In this document: piece after piece, positions 1 through 11,139 of the stretch
Position numbering within the stretch: the stretch's first letter is position 1
How the letters are laid out: the number at the start of each line of letters is the position of its first letter
Origin: Reticulitermes speratus
Lineage: Eukaryota; Arthropoda; Insecta; Blattodea; Rhinotermitidae
Direction of reading: 5' to 3'
Length of the DNA stretch: 64,000 bases
Assembly (NCBI GenBank): GCA_021186555.1
Contig: JAJKFL010000007.1
Coordinates: 28,012,677 to 28,076,676, forward strand
Translations under genes and position numbers: made by a program
The notes under the pieces: generated by a model
Seen by the model: only the letters and a program-made list of their open reading frames with translations
The model's database searches: none
Told to the model about the DNA's origin: nothing

Positions 1-381
1 CGCGAAGGCTTCTATCATCTCCGGGGGCCAGAGACAAATTACAAGCTACACTCACAAATTAAAGTGTTTGACATTACAGGACACGCGGACAACAGGAGGC
101 CATGTTTGTAGTAACTCCAAACAAGATCTAGCACATTGTGGCTCAGACGACAAAGGTAAAGATGTGAAAGGGGTCAAATTAATTACTGACCCAGTGCACT
201 GTAATTTACAAACAATAAAAGTGACTTATGTTTAAACGCTTGGTTATTGTATTGGACAAGGGTTTTTGTTTACAAACAAATTCAGAAAACATATAACACA
301 CACTATAGTGTCTCGTCGCAGAAAAGTAAAAATACGTGAAACAGAAGTTCTTTAAATATCTTGTTAAAGAAGAAGTACATA
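1..381. other. No gene or repeat recognised
   Basis: AT-rich unique-looking sequence up to the first mariner fragment. Reading frames are short and unlike any protein I know. Nothing else is visible. Confidence 0.5.
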
Positions 382-791
382 TACAGGGCATACACAAAAG
401 AATGGTGCGGTATCAAAAGTGAATAAAAAATGTATTTCTCATCTTACATGGGCACAACATACACCGTCAGCGGCGGCAACTGTCCAAGTTTCTCATTGGG
501 TAATTACAATCCTTCAATGTGTGCACCCTAGGTCACACGACAGACATCCACACGGTAATCAAACTCATCCCAGACCCGGTGTAGCATGTCCGCTGTAATG
601 GCCTGCAGTGCATGCGTTAAGCAGTATAGTTATACCTTAAGTTAAGTAAGCTTGAGAAGCGAACTGCTGGTAGCGCATGAGAAACTTGGACAGTTGCCGC
701 CGCTGACGGTGTATGTTGTGTCCGTATAATTTGAGACATAAATTTTTTATTCACTTTTGAAACCGCACCATTCTTTTGTGTATGCCCTGTA
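382..791. mobile_element. Internally deleted mariner-like element (family M1)
   Basis: The element begins TACAGGGCATACACAAAAGA and ends with the inverted copy, each edge at TA, the Tc1/mariner target. The inverted termini continue for roughly 110 bp with a shared stretch reading TCAGCGGCGGCAACTG. On the minus strand (about 509-615) it keeps the last ~35 codons of a mariner-type transposase, around the motif VWDEFDYRVDVCR, with a premature stop just before GAHIEGL. The catalytic region is gone, so this copy could move only with transposase supplied by another copy. Confidence 0.85.
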
Positions 792-1277
792 TAAAGCACG
801 AAAAAGGTTTTCAAAAGTGGTATGTTATTAATTTGGTAGACATTTAAGATGACTAGAAAAAATGTGTAATATACAAAAACAGAAATATGCCAAAGGCTTA
901 TGACCGGTTAAAGAAAGGAAATGCAACTGTGACGTTAATATCACTAGGAATTACACCTGAGATACAAGATACAGAAGATGTGCTTATAGGTAACGTTTTT
1001 TATACATTAAGTTCTGGGACTTCCTGATATTTGGACAGTGCTGGGAATTTGTTGTTTTCGTTTGAAAATAATTTATTTATGCAGTTAATTTTTAACCAGG
1101 ACACAAAATAAAGATTAATTTTATGTCATATTGACGTCACCTGCAAAGAGACTTCAGAATTTAGATATCTGGTTAACCTTTCATACAAGATTAAGTATAC
1201 GTAGGAAACCAGATGAGGAATATTTCAAGATCATGTGTGAAATGAAACGTTTGTCTCAAATGGCAAATATATAAGTA
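792..1277. other. No gene recognised
   Basis: AT-rich stretch with many stops in all frames. I see no repeat shared with the rest of the window. Confidence 0.45.
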
Positions 1278-1656
1278 TTTTTTTTAGTATTCCTCCTGTC
1301 GCTCCTTGCGGAGCATTGGGCCTCCTTTCAGAGATTTCTTGGTCTGGAGGTGTGCATTCTGTAGTGGGTGACCAATCCACTGACTGCACAAGTTCTACTC
1401 ATCCTGATATGACTACCAGAGCCATCTAGCAGTCAATCAGGAGACTTGGGTGAGAAATGGCCGCTGAATTTTGCTTACGAAACATCTCTATTCATGCCCG
1501 TAAGGTTCTTTTACATGTCGTAAATTTACGACATGGGACCGACGGCTTTACTTCCCCTCCGAAGGAAGTTGTGCTACAGATTTTTATCACCCTTAAAAAT
1601 CCTCGGCCTCGGCCGGGATTGAACCCGCGAACCTTGGGTCCAGTGGCGAGCACGCT
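1278..1656 (-). mobile_element. tRNA-derived SINE, family B
   Basis: Read on the minus strand it contains the pol III B box (GGTTCAATCC, one change from GGTTCGATCC) followed by the family B body (GATTTTTAAGGGTGATAAAAATC, a 23-bp partly palindromic stretch, then the CATGTCGTAAATTTACGACATG palindrome region). The tRNA head lacks about 20 bases at its 5' end. A near-perfect 13-bp direct repeat flanks it (1265-1277 and 1657-1669, one mismatch), the sign of LINE-driven insertion. A frame at 1457-1702 is only an accident of this element. Confidence 0.85.
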
Positions 1657-1669
1657 AATATATATGTAT

Positions 1670-2208
1670 GATTATCATCAATTAATGCTGTTCCTCAGCT
1701 GAAAGTTTCCTATTCCTAGCTACATATAATGTAGTGAACAAGCGTGTTTGAGTAACAAATAAATTATATATTACGCTGATATATCTCTGCTACTATACAA
1801 TAGGGAGATGGAGCAGATTGGTATAGCAGTAAACTTCTGGATTTTTGCTGGAGAGGTGCCAGATTCAACTCTCGTCCACGACACTGAATATTTTGACAGA
1901 TGTCTCTCGTGATTTTCTCAGTCCCTCTAGATAAATTCAAAGATTGAAACTCATGACCATTTCCTCCTACGGTCTTTCAAATTAATCATACACGAACCAT
2001 GCTACCACTAGACACTACGTAGCCTGAGCTACTGCCAGCTTCGTAAAAAAAACATAAATAGCAGATATTAAATGGGGGTGACAGGAACTTTAAAATTAAC
2101 AGAACAGTTAAAATTACAAATGTATGACCCTTAAAGTTAGACATCCCGTTGTGTTTTCGTATAATTAAAGGAGTATGATCCTTAGCTGGACTTAGATTTA
2201 TAAATTAA
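1670..2208. other. No gene; possible very old tRNA-like SINE relic
   Basis: At about 1805-1880 there is a tRNA-like stretch (GGTATAGCAG as a weak A box, CCAGATTCAACTC as a weak B box). It may be a decayed SINE head. The rest is unassigned AT-rich sequence. Confidence 0.3.
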
Positions 2209-2290
2209 TACAGGGCATACACAAACGAATGGTGCGGTACCAATAGTGAATTCTTTTGAAACTGCACCATTCTTTTGTGTGTACCCTGTA
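2209..2290. mobile_element. 82-bp palindromic MITE of mariner family M1
   Basis: Two inverted M1 termini stand almost back to back (TACAGGGCATACACAAAC... and its mirror ending CCCTGTA), with about 10 bases between them and TA at both edges. It has no coding content and is the smallest deletion form of the M1 family. Confidence 0.85.
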
Positions 2291-3229
2291 TTAAAATAAG
2301 TGTTAAAATTAATGTCGATTGTACAACGTAGTTGAAGTTATTAATAGATAGGTTTACAGGAAGAGATTAAGGATTATAAGGAATGAAGACATGGGACCAA
2401 AAATTAAGTGGAATAGTATACATAAGAGAAAAAATAATAGGAGGTAAAAGAAGAGCAAAGAATGGAACCTTGAAGTCGGCCAAGGCATCGATATTCCTAA
2501 CCAACAAACACAAAGACATAAAGGAAAGTATTTATTTTTTGCAAAATATTTGTTAAATTTATAATATAACTCTGTGTTAATTGCATTTGCAGTTTTAAAA
2601 TCGATAGACTGGGATGTTCACATTTCCGTTCTTGGTACGATATAAGAACAAAGAGTTAAGGGGAACCCCCCCCCTTGCAGTGTTTTTGTTTTGTTTTAAT
2701 ACGAAGTGATTGGTATTGAATGGTATGGATTGTTATGTCAGCAGACATGGGGTGAAATGCCAGCAGGGTAGGGTTCTTTATCTATACAATTTTGTCAGTT
2801 TGATCTCGATTCTAATTTGTCTGCTTCATAAGATCTACCCCCTCTCCCCCGAAACCCTCAAACGCTTCTAACTTCAGCAACATCTCAAGATGATTGAGAG
2901 ACTTCATGTGGAGCAATAGACAGTACTCAGCTACTTCTATGTAGGGGAGGTGCAGTTAAAGATCTCTGCAGCTTCTCCTACGGAACGGTTCTTCAAAAGT
3001 TACCACTTACTATGCCTACTTCATAAGTAATGAAACAGCCGATTACAATACAGCAGGTTATAATAATAATTTGACACGTGTACTGAACACTTGTCATCAC
3101 GTCATCTTGGTTTTAAAAGCGTAAAGTTTTATAAACCTGCCTTCTTCCATTTAGATTTAAAAACATTGCGAAAGTTTACTCTGTTGTAATCAGATATTAT
3201 TTACACCGAGTGACAGTGAAATGGGACGG
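2291..3229. other. No gene recognised
   Basis: Purine-rich then AT-rich sequence with short poly-C and poly-T runs (for example 2676-2684). No conserved reading frame. Confidence 0.45.
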
Positions 3230-3613
3230 TATTTCCGAAAAAAAAAATTATTGCTTTTTTACAAAAATGAAATTTAATACATTTAACAGTTCTGTATTTC
3301 CGATAAAAAATTATTGCTTTTTTTACAAAAATGAAATTTAATACATTTAACAGTTCTGTATTTCCGAAAAAAAATTATTGCTTTTTTACAAAAATGAAAT
3401 TTAATACATTTAACAGTTCTGTATTTCCGAAAAAAAATTATTGCTTTTTTACAAAAATGAAATTTAATACATTTAACAGTTCTGTATTTCCGATAAAAAA
3501 TTATTGCTTTTTTACAAAAATGAAATTTAATACATTTAACAGTTCTGTATTTCCGAAAAAAAATTATTGCTTTTTTACAAAAATGAAATTGAATACATTT
3601 AACAGTTCTGTAT
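3230..3613 (+). repeat. 63-bp tandem repeat, about six units
   Basis: The unit contains TACAAAAATGAAATTTAATA, whose ATG recurs at 3267, 3331, 3394, 3457, 3520 and 3583: one 64-base step, then steps of exactly 63. Because 63 is 21 codons, a 97-residue frame stays open through five units (3331-3624) with the repeating peptide MKFNTFNSSVFPKKNYCFFT. That openness follows from the period and is not evidence of a gene. Units differ mainly by CCGAT versus CCGAA before an A-run. Confidence 0.95.
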
Positions 3614-4838
3614 TAGGCCCGTAGTAATACATTATTATAGAAATAAATGACAGTCAGATTCTTCTTATTGTTGCCATTGTTATTACTACTTTTGTTTGTA
3701 ACGTCGCGCTATGTGCCACTATGTTCCTCCCTCCATCTTTGTCAGTCACCTCTGTTAACACAGAACAGAGTCCCGCTGGGGCAGCATTCAAATCTCATTT
3801 CCTGTCTATGAGGCAGCCCAGTGAGAGACGATGGGAAGCAGGGTATGGGGTGTAGGGGGTGAGGAGAGTTCATAATTAGCCACGAGAAGGAAGTTGCAAG
3901 CTACCGAACATAGCTCTGCAATCGGAGAATATCACAAACCACCCCCTCACCATTACAAACCCCTGTCCCACCCCCACCACAGCATTCGCTCTGTTTTCTT
4001 CATTCCCAATTGACTTCATCAGTGGCAGAGAAAGGGAGAGATCAGCGATATCAAGTTGCATCGCAACTGACAGAAGGCGAATGTTTTCAATGCAGAATTA
4101 CACGCTTTTCAGAAACATGTGGTTTGGAAACAAATCACGGACTAAAGGCTAAAGATCATGATAGACTACAGTGTGTTTCTTTTTTTTTATCGCTGTCGTG
4201 AGCACCGCAGTTGTGAAGTAATTGTACAGCGGTGGGCGAAGGCTTTCTATTTGAGAAAAACTACCGTGCTACGTGCGGTGATAAATGAACACCCTGTATA
4301 ACTACTGCTTTATATTTTTAAAGTCCCTTGTTTATTTTTAAGTTTCTTGTTCAAATATTCAAGCAAATTAACTGACGTACTATGTGCTTTATTTTAAATC
4401 GTAGCAGTAAAATGCGGGACGCATAATATAAGACATGAAATGTAAAAACCCTTTTTGTCCTATTTCGAACTTCATTCTTGTAAGATGCTATATGGCTATA
4501 TAGTGCTGTGTAACCACTGCAGCGGCATGGTGGAGATTATAACCGTTAACTCCAGTAAACCGAGTTGTGGCGATGTAATACTGAAACATTGCGTGAATGA
4601 AAAAATTTCAATACGATTGATACACATCGCAATGTGTCCGATAGATACTTTCGATTGCATAAGAGACGGCACATTTGGTACAAAAGAACGCCACCACATT
4701 TCAGAAGACTTCAGCTGTGGGGGTATAACTACTTCCGGCATGAATGTAATGTCAGTACAAGATTCAAACAGGCTTATTCATGGGGCATCTCCTTATGTTA
4801 AGAAAATGCCACTAATTCCAGAAGACATAAGCCAAGCA
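3614..4838. other. No defensible gene; one unassigned 171-codon frame
   Basis: The stretch 4455-4970 is open on the plus strand, but its last third runs into the SINE at 4854, and an 82-residue frame is open on the opposite strand over the same DNA. I recognise no domain. It may be a piece of an unknown element or chance. Between 3614 and 4454 I see nothing. Confidence 0.35.
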
Positions 4839-4853
4839 TTGGTCGTTATATAT

Positions 4854-5117
4854 TTTTTTCATATGGCTCGACAGCCCTATACGGGCCTGGGCCTCCTCGT
4901 TTCGTCGAGGTTTCATGATCACACACAGTTGAGACACAACACAGTCGGTAGGACTCCTCTGGACGAGTGATCGGCCCGTCGCTAAGACCTCTACCTGACA
5001 ACACACAACACTCACAAGAGACAGACATCCATTACCCCGGTGGGATTCGAACCCACGATTCTAGTAAGCGAGCGGCCGAAGACCCACGCCTTAGACCGCA
5101 CGGCCACTCGGATCGGC
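4854..5117 (-). mobile_element. tRNA-derived SINE, family A
   Basis: Full-length copy on the minus strand: a tRNA-like head starting GCCGATCC, B box GGGTTCGAATCCC, a body with the TCTTGTGAGTGTTGTGTG stretch, a small hairpin near the end (GGGCCTGGGCC region) and an A-rich tail. A perfect 15-bp target-site duplication, TTGGTCGTTATATAT, lies at 4839-4853 and 5118-5132. Transcription would be by RNA polymerase III from the internal A and B boxes, and movement depends on a partner LINE. Confidence 0.95.
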
Positions 5118-5132
5118 TTGGTCGTTATATAT

Positions 5133-5466
5133 CTATTAGAATTGTTGAAAATTAAATCAAATAATTTATTTTGCTTGATATCTTTATTTTCTATTATTTA
5201 TTTACGTTTTATTCAAGGATTCCGTTGGTAGTAGCAGCTCAGAATATACTACATGTTGCAAATTATGTTCAGATACACAATTACTACTTGGTCACTTTGT
5301 TACGCACTTACGCACTCAAGTACTTGCTTAGGTCAGTCAATAGTTTTTATGTCATAAGAAACATTGAAGATATTGAAGATGGTTTACTCTGCTTATTTTG
5401 ACTCTATTATGAACTATGGAATAACATTATGGTGGAATTATCCATATAGTGTAAACGTTTTTAATA
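5133..5466. other. No gene recognised
   Basis: AT-rich sequence between a SINE and an M1 MITE. The frames here show no known motif. Confidence 0.45.
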
Positions 5467-5547
5467 TACAGGGTATACACAAAAGAATGGTGCGGTTTCC
5501 CTTTATTCACCATTGAAACCGTACCATTCTTTTGTGTATACCCTGTA
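5467..5547. mobile_element. 81-bp palindromic MITE of mariner family M1
   Basis: Mirror-image M1 termini (TACAGGGTATACACAAAAGA and its inverse) joined by a few bases, with TA at both ends. Same type as the copies at 2209, 31933 and 40978. Confidence 0.85.
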
Positions 5548-6896
5548 TATAATTAGAATTATTACCCGATCCATAAGTACAGAATCATGAAGATATTTAT
5601 TAAATACCTTAAAGATTTTTTACTCCTTCAGTCACAATATATATTTTTTATTCCTTTATTTATGTCTAACAACAAAAATAAATTAAAAACAAATTCCGAT
5701 GTTTATAACATAAACACTAGTTAAAAATTTAATTTTCACCAACCTTTATCAAATATATTACTATATCAAAAAGAAATATACTTTTTCGGCATTAAGGTGT
5801 TTAATAATCACCCACCAAGTATTAAAAGCCCGACTGATAATATCAAACAATTTAAATCAGGGTTAAACATTATCTACGCCCTCATTCCTTATATTTTGTA
5901 TACGAATATTTTAATATAAATATACAACGTTAAAATTAATATTGTATTGAAATTAAACTAATATTTTATAGCATTAACAACCTATTTTTTTATTATTTAA
6001 GTGACGTTCTGTATCCAAATGTATTAACCTGTTTTGGATTCATAGATTTCAAATAAACTCAATTCAATTTATTTATTATCTCGACCAGTTAGTTAAACGC
6101 GTAATCAGCTACTTTGTTAGACCCTGCTTAGTTCATTTGTGAGACTATTCAGTCAGTTATATATATCGTTAATCATTAATTTGTCAGTTTCTTAAACGGC
6201 GAAATGTTTTGTCAGTTTATGGACAATCCTGCTGACGGCGTGAGGGAGACATTTTGAGACAAATTGAGCACATGTCTTGTGTGACATCCCCCCCCCCGCC
6301 CCCCTTTAATATACTGGACAACTGTTGCTCTCTGCCGGTGACAATTCGAAATATAGCCATTACATTAATGTTCCGCAGTAAATATTGTACTAATTACAAA
6401 TTTAATAACTGAGAGCTTGTTGAAGATGATATGTTTTAGACTTGAATTAATTGAGTGAATCTTAATTAGCTCTAGGTAATAATTAAAATGTAATTAAAAT
6501 TGAAAATTGAAAACGTTCACCTCTTCCTTATGCTCGGTCTTAAAGAGTTGTTGTGCCAGATCTGTTTCTCCCCTCATTCCAGAATCATTTGACGATAAAT
6601 GACGTAAAGAGACAAGGGTTGAACTTCCAGTAACCATGGAAGAGCTTGAAAATACTTGGTGTAAAATCGGTACAAGTTCCTATAAAATGTAATTTGCATA
6701 GTAAAGACAAGAGTTTAGAATAGAGGGTATATCGTATGAGCTCTGACTTCTAGAGGCCTCGCCTGTACCAAGTCAAGTTGCCTGTTCCTATGTTCCTTCA
6801 CAGTGCTCTAATGCAATTACCTCTCTGCCATAAGACAGTAATGAGAGTAATTCATAATTTACTCACATGGATTAGAATTTTAATTTTATGTATAAT
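5548..6896. other. No gene recognised
   Basis: Very AT-rich sequence with a C-rich run at about 6289-6305. No repeat or frame that I can identify. Confidence 0.45.
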
Positions 6897-6910
6897 AATA
6901 TTCTGATAAA

Positions 6911-7143
6911 AGGCGTGGGTCTTCGGCCGCTCGCTTACTAGGATCGTGGGTTCGAATCCCACCGGGGGCATGGATGTCTGTCTCTTGTGAGTGTTGTGTG
7001 TTGTCAGGTAGAGGTCTCTGCGACGAGCTGATCACTCGTCCAGAGGAGTCCTACCGACTGTGGTGTGTCTAAAGTGTGTGATAGTGAAGCCTCGAAAAAT
7101 GAGGCGGCTTAGGCCCATGTAGGGCTGTCGAGCCATAAAAAAA
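6911..7143 (+). mobile_element. SINE family A, 5'-truncated
   Basis: Starts inside the tRNA head (GGCGTGGGTCTTCGGCC), so the first ~25 bases including the A box are missing. The B box and full body remain and it ends in an A-run. A perfect 14-bp duplication, AATATTCTGATAAA, flanks it at 6897-6910 and 7144-7157. The duplication beside a truncated head shows that the truncation happened during insertion, as in incomplete reverse transcription. Confidence 0.93.
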
Positions 7144-7157
7144 AATATTCTGATAAA

Positions 7158-8920
7158 TCTATTCCACTTCCTTATATTATCGATGCTCTGCTCACAAAAC
7201 GTAATACTGGCCCTGTGTTAGAAGAGGACGTTTCGTAATAAAACCAACGAGCTACACCGCATTGTTACTTTTAACAGCCTCAATTTTTCTGCATTATTTT
7301 TGTAAGGCCAATGATGTGTCAACGGCTAATGCTGGCCTTGCGGATTGTATAACGTAGATCGATGCTTACAACAGAAGAAAGCAATTTATTCTGAAAAAAC
7401 AAAGTGCATTAGAAGTATATAACGAATGACACAGTATACGTTTTTTCGAATGTAAGTACTGAAGTAGACTACACGTATTTCGAGAACTTTAGGTTGTAAG
7501 AATAGATAATGATTATGAAACAAATTATAGACGTAAGTTCTATATGCATTAGTACACAACTTACGTACCCGTCCTTTGGCAGGATGTCATCATATTCACG
7601 CGCAACTCCACGGCATTATATATTATGTTCTCAATTATCTACTGTTTCTTCAGTCTCGGCTCGTATCTCACATAGAACACAGCCAATGCTCAACTCTTTC
7701 TTCGGCCTCCGCGCATACCTCACAGAGAATATGGCAACCCGGTAACCATGACAATATGGGTGTGAGTCACTCACACGAGAGGCGTGACTCACGCATTTAA
7801 TCCAAGAGTATAATATAATTTAGATAATATAGACATGAGGGAACATCTATCAGTTCAGCTGAACAAAAGGTTTCAGAGTTCTTTTGCAGCGTGTAATTAT
7901 TTATTCCTGGTGCATTTGACTTATAGTCTCTAACGTATCCGAGTGGCCTGCTTTAGGCCAATGTAGGCTGCAAATATGTTACTATGAGACACATTGTTTC
8001 TTTAATGCCTGTACCTGACATCAAAACTCGATCTCTGGCATGTAGCCAGTCCCTTTGGTGACCGAGCCATCGCAGTTCGTGCTTAGTACTTAGACCAAAT
8101 ATTATTAAAACTGAAAGGGAATACTTGCTCATAGCGAGAAACAGAAAGATGGGAGTCGGATGAAAACTGATTACGTAGAGGGAGAGGCATAGGGGTTGTT
8201 AGAGAGAGACGGGGGTAATTTCTGCTCGTTTCTATTGCAAAGAAACAAATTAGAGAGCGCAGGGAGAGAATAAGAGAGGGTAAGGGAAATATGACTCACT
8301 ATTTAATAAAGGTATTAAAATCAGCGATGACGTATTAATCTTAATTCTCTATATCTTTCCTGATTGCATATTTGGGATATCGCAAACTCCCGAATTCCAA
8401 TCCTCTGCTTGGGTTTGCAACCCTTAGCGATGTTCTGAGAGCACTGAACCAAACAACCTGCACAGAATTTTCAGAAGATTCAAATTGTTTTTTTGAAAGG
8501 AGCAGATCATAAGTTATAACAAAATGGTAGAATAATGAGACTGTATATATTGAAAGAAACTGTTGGGAAGAGTCCCTGGCAGAACAGTAAGACAGCAACT
8601 AAGAAGCACCTAAGATATTTAAGATTCACATTTAATGCTAAATTCGTTAATGACAACAAGACAAAGAAACGAAAAAATGGAATGTTCAACCAAGTCACAC
8701 TGAACGTCCCAGTGCCTCTCAAAATACTGCAAAAATTCTGACTTCCTTACACAGTAAATAGAAAATGTCCCCCGAGCGACAGAATCTTTTTTACAAGACA
8801 CGTAAAATTTCTTGGTCCTCAGTGTTGTTTGTTCATGTCACCCTTCTGACGCCTTTACTTCTGAGGTAGCTCCTAGGTTTTTGTAAAATTTGTGTTTCCC
8901 AGGGAAATAAAAATATAACA
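7158..8920. other. No gene recognised
   Basis: Mixed sequence with several frames of 60-85 codons, some on both strands at once (for example around 8507-8741). None shows a known motif, and the overlaps argue against coding. Confidence 0.4.
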
Positions 8921-8935
8921 GCAGTCTGTTTGATT

Positions 8936-9011
8936 ACAGGCACAATTTTTGTTATGTTCCTTGTACATTGTTCATGCTGTTAATTGTAATCTCCAATAAA
9001 TTTAAAAAAAA
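8936..9011 (+). mobile_element. Short polyadenylated retro-insert
   Basis: A 76-bp segment ending in CTCCAATAAATTTAAAAAAAA, that is, a polyadenylation signal followed by an A-run. It is bracketed by diverged direct repeats (GCAGTCTGTTTGATT at 8921-8935; GCAGCCTGTTTATGATT at 9012-9028). This is how a strongly 5'-truncated LINE or mRNA copy looks. The source transcript is not identifiable from 76 bp. Confidence 0.5.
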
Positions 9012-9294
9012 GCAGCCTGTTTATGATTCGTTGGCTATGTGTTGTTACTCACAGAGCACGTGGTTATTCTAAATGTCTGACAGATTGCGTTAGTGACCAT
9101 ACGATTTCGACTCTTGTGACATACAGTCTTATAAATGGCCTCGACAAGTACATACTTCCATCTATAACAGATTTCCAGTTGAATTTTTATCGGAACCTTT
9201 AAACTATGGAGTAGTAAATTTAAGATAACTGATTGCTGTTGCAAGCAAATGTTACCGTTAGTGGGATTTAAATTAGTCACGATATGTTCATTGA

Positions 9295-9372
9295 ATATAC
9301 GCATGCGGATGTGGGGTTTGAACCCGTGACAACACGCTCGGTCATATGGGCAAGCTGCTGTGAAACTGACCG
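9295..9372 (-). mobile_element. Possible tRNA-headed SINE relic
   Basis: On the minus strand a B-box-like GGGTTCAAACCCC follows an A-box-like GACCGAGCGTG at tRNA-like spacing. I see no second copy in the window and no clear tail, so this is tentative. Confidence 0.3.
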
Positions 9373-9749
9373 GAACGTAGAATACAATATCAGACAGTTG
9401 TGTTTGATCCTCCGAGTTAAATGGATTTTGTCTGAACTATATGCAGATTTGCTTTTAAGTTCGCGAGTACAGTTTAACAGAGTAGTGCCATGTGATTGCA
9501 ATCTCGATCCATCCGGCATGCAGGAATCATAGTAACTAAATTGTATTCGGACTTGAAACAACACACACACACTCCACCGAAGTGAATGCTAGTGTCAGAA
9601 TTTCAATTCTCATATGTTACTGCCACTTTATCAGTCGAGAAAACGACGAATTGAAAATATATCCAGGAATATAAGTGTGTCTGTGTGAACTAGACTTTCA
9701 GCAGAAGATAAATATTACACACGTTGTAGTACATATGTAAGTTTTTATT

Positions 9750-10134
9750 GTCGCCCTCGGTGGACTAGTGGTTAGCGTGCTCGCCACTGGACCCAAGGTT
9801 CGCGGGTTCGTTCCCCGCCGAGGGCGATGGATTTTTAAGGGTGATAAAAATCCGGAGCACCACTAGTAAGTAAAGCCGTCAGTCCTATGTCGTAGATTTA
9901 CGGCATGTAAAAGAACCTTCGGGCAGCAAAATTCAAAGCGGCCATTTCTCACCCAAGTCTCCTGACTGCCTGCCAGATGGCTCTGGCAGTCTCATCAGGA
10001 TCGAGCAAAAAGTGCGGGCAGTGAGCCGGTCATTCACTACAGAATGCACACTTACCGACCAGGAAACCTTCGGGATGAAATCCCAAAAAGAAAGAGGCTC
10101 TGGACCACTCCGGGCTGTAACGCCATGGAAGAAG
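9750..10134 (+). mobile_element. SINE family B, full length
   Basis: Head with A box (TAGTGGTTAGCG) and B box (GGGTTCGTTCCCC, one substitution), then the family B body and a 3' end rich in GAA. An 11-bp duplication, AAGTTTTTATT, occurs at 9739-9749 and 10135-10145. The right-hand duplicate overlaps the outer edge of the adjacent hammerhead inverted repeat, so this SINE landed at that element's margin and is younger than it. Confidence 0.92.
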
Positions 10135-10174
10135 AAGTTTTTATTACCAACTACTGCGAAATAAGATTATACAC

Positions 10175-10218
10175 TCCTACATGCTTCGGCTGACTCTCTC
10201 AGCCATCATCAGTGAGTC
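10175..10218 (-). ncRNA. Hammerhead ribozyme motif, mutated core
   Basis: On the minus strand: CTGATGA, then a stem II hairpin GGCT...AGCC, then GAAG where the invariant core has GAAA, then CATGTA. The following GGAGT is complementary to the ACTCC that precedes the core of the partner motif at 10281, so the two motifs share an ancestral stem I. The GAAA to GAAG change would be expected to stop self-cleavage. Confidence 0.65.
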
Positions 10219-10280
10219 ACCGTGGTAATTGCAATTACCATTCAGAGACACAACGTACGCTGCTTATGTCTATGTACGAT

Positions 10281-10319
10281 GACTCCCTGATGATGGCTGA
10301 GTCAGCCGAAACATGTAAG
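10281..10319 (+). ncRNA. Type I hammerhead ribozyme motif
   Basis: All core elements are present: CTGATGA, stem II GGCTG-AGT-CAGCC, GAAA, a minimal self-complementary stem III (ACATGT) and a GTA cleavage triplet. Stem I is impaired in cis: GACTCC precedes the core, but the sequence after GTA is AGACTT; the matching GGAGT is in the other arm. Small hammerheads with self-complementary stem III are known in Penelope-like elements and can work as dimers. Confidence 0.72.
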
Positions 10320-10352
10320 ACTTAGAGCGCAGTAGTTGGTAATAAAAATTTA

Positions 10353-11139
10353 CGTATATCAACAGATTAAGCCCAATTCGGTTACTTACAGAAATGTAAA
10401 AAAATAGAAACATTTCAGATTTGTATTCGAGAGACCCGTGGTTGGAATATAGACATGATGACCGCTTATACTGAAAGAGGTTTGTCCTGATATTACTCAG
10501 TCTTTGACGTCGAATGAGTTACTTCGTAGAAAAGATCGAAGCCTACTCTCAAATCGTTACTGAGTCTATATTCATGTACATTTTCCAAATTCTGTCGAAC
10601 TCTACAGGTGATCGGTTGCACAGGTTACGAATACGTCGAATTTTACCTCCAAACATCACATCTTTATGGCTGTTGCGTAAACTGTTTTGAAACCAGGGAA
10701 AAGAAGATGAGGAACAAAAGGCGATAGAAGAAAGAGTACGAGGTAGAGGCGGAGGGAAGGACAAAGAGAGAGAAAGAAACGAATTAGACTAATATAATTA
10801 TTATACCTGTTACACTGTTTCCATATTATTATTGTCAATTTAAAAATACAAGCCAGAAATTTGTTAATTCCTCTTTTCTTTGGCCTTAGAGCGATGTATA
10901 TTTCTTCAGGCTCCAAGCTAAGCGAAGTTCAGTTGTTCTAAGTGTGTAAGATACGAACATGGATATAATCACGGGAAATTAAGATCTCCAATTTGAAATC
11001 GATAATTGATGCATTAATGTGTTTGGTTAATATTATTTGCACCACCTGCAATAACACGAAAAATCCTTGCATTCTGCCCTCACAGTTTATTGGTACATTT
11101 CGTACTGTTATCACAATACACAGCCAGCATTTCCCAATA
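10353..11139. other. No gene recognised
   Basis: Short frames overlap on both strands (10549-10916). No known motif and no shared repeat detected. Confidence 0.45.

Larger units (their letters stand above)
10139..10352. mobile_element. Inverted-repeat element with two hammerhead motifs
   Basis: Outer arms TTATTACCAACTACTGCG (from 10141) and its inverse (to about 10346) enclose two mirror-image hammerhead motifs, separated by about 60 bp that include the small palindrome GGTAATTGCAATTACC. No coding capacity. The arrangement matches the palindromes at 41.8 and 52.3 kb but is shorter and more diverged. Confidence 0.7.

Noticed and set aside
3331-3624. 97-codon frame with a repeating 21-residue peptide
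   Set aside because: It is open only because the tandem unit is 63 bp (21 codons) and lacks a stop in that phase; it has no signal, domain or gene context.
4455-4970. 171-codon frame as a possible gene
   Set aside because: It reads into the antisense of a SINE, has an overlapping frame on the other strand and no recognisable domain.
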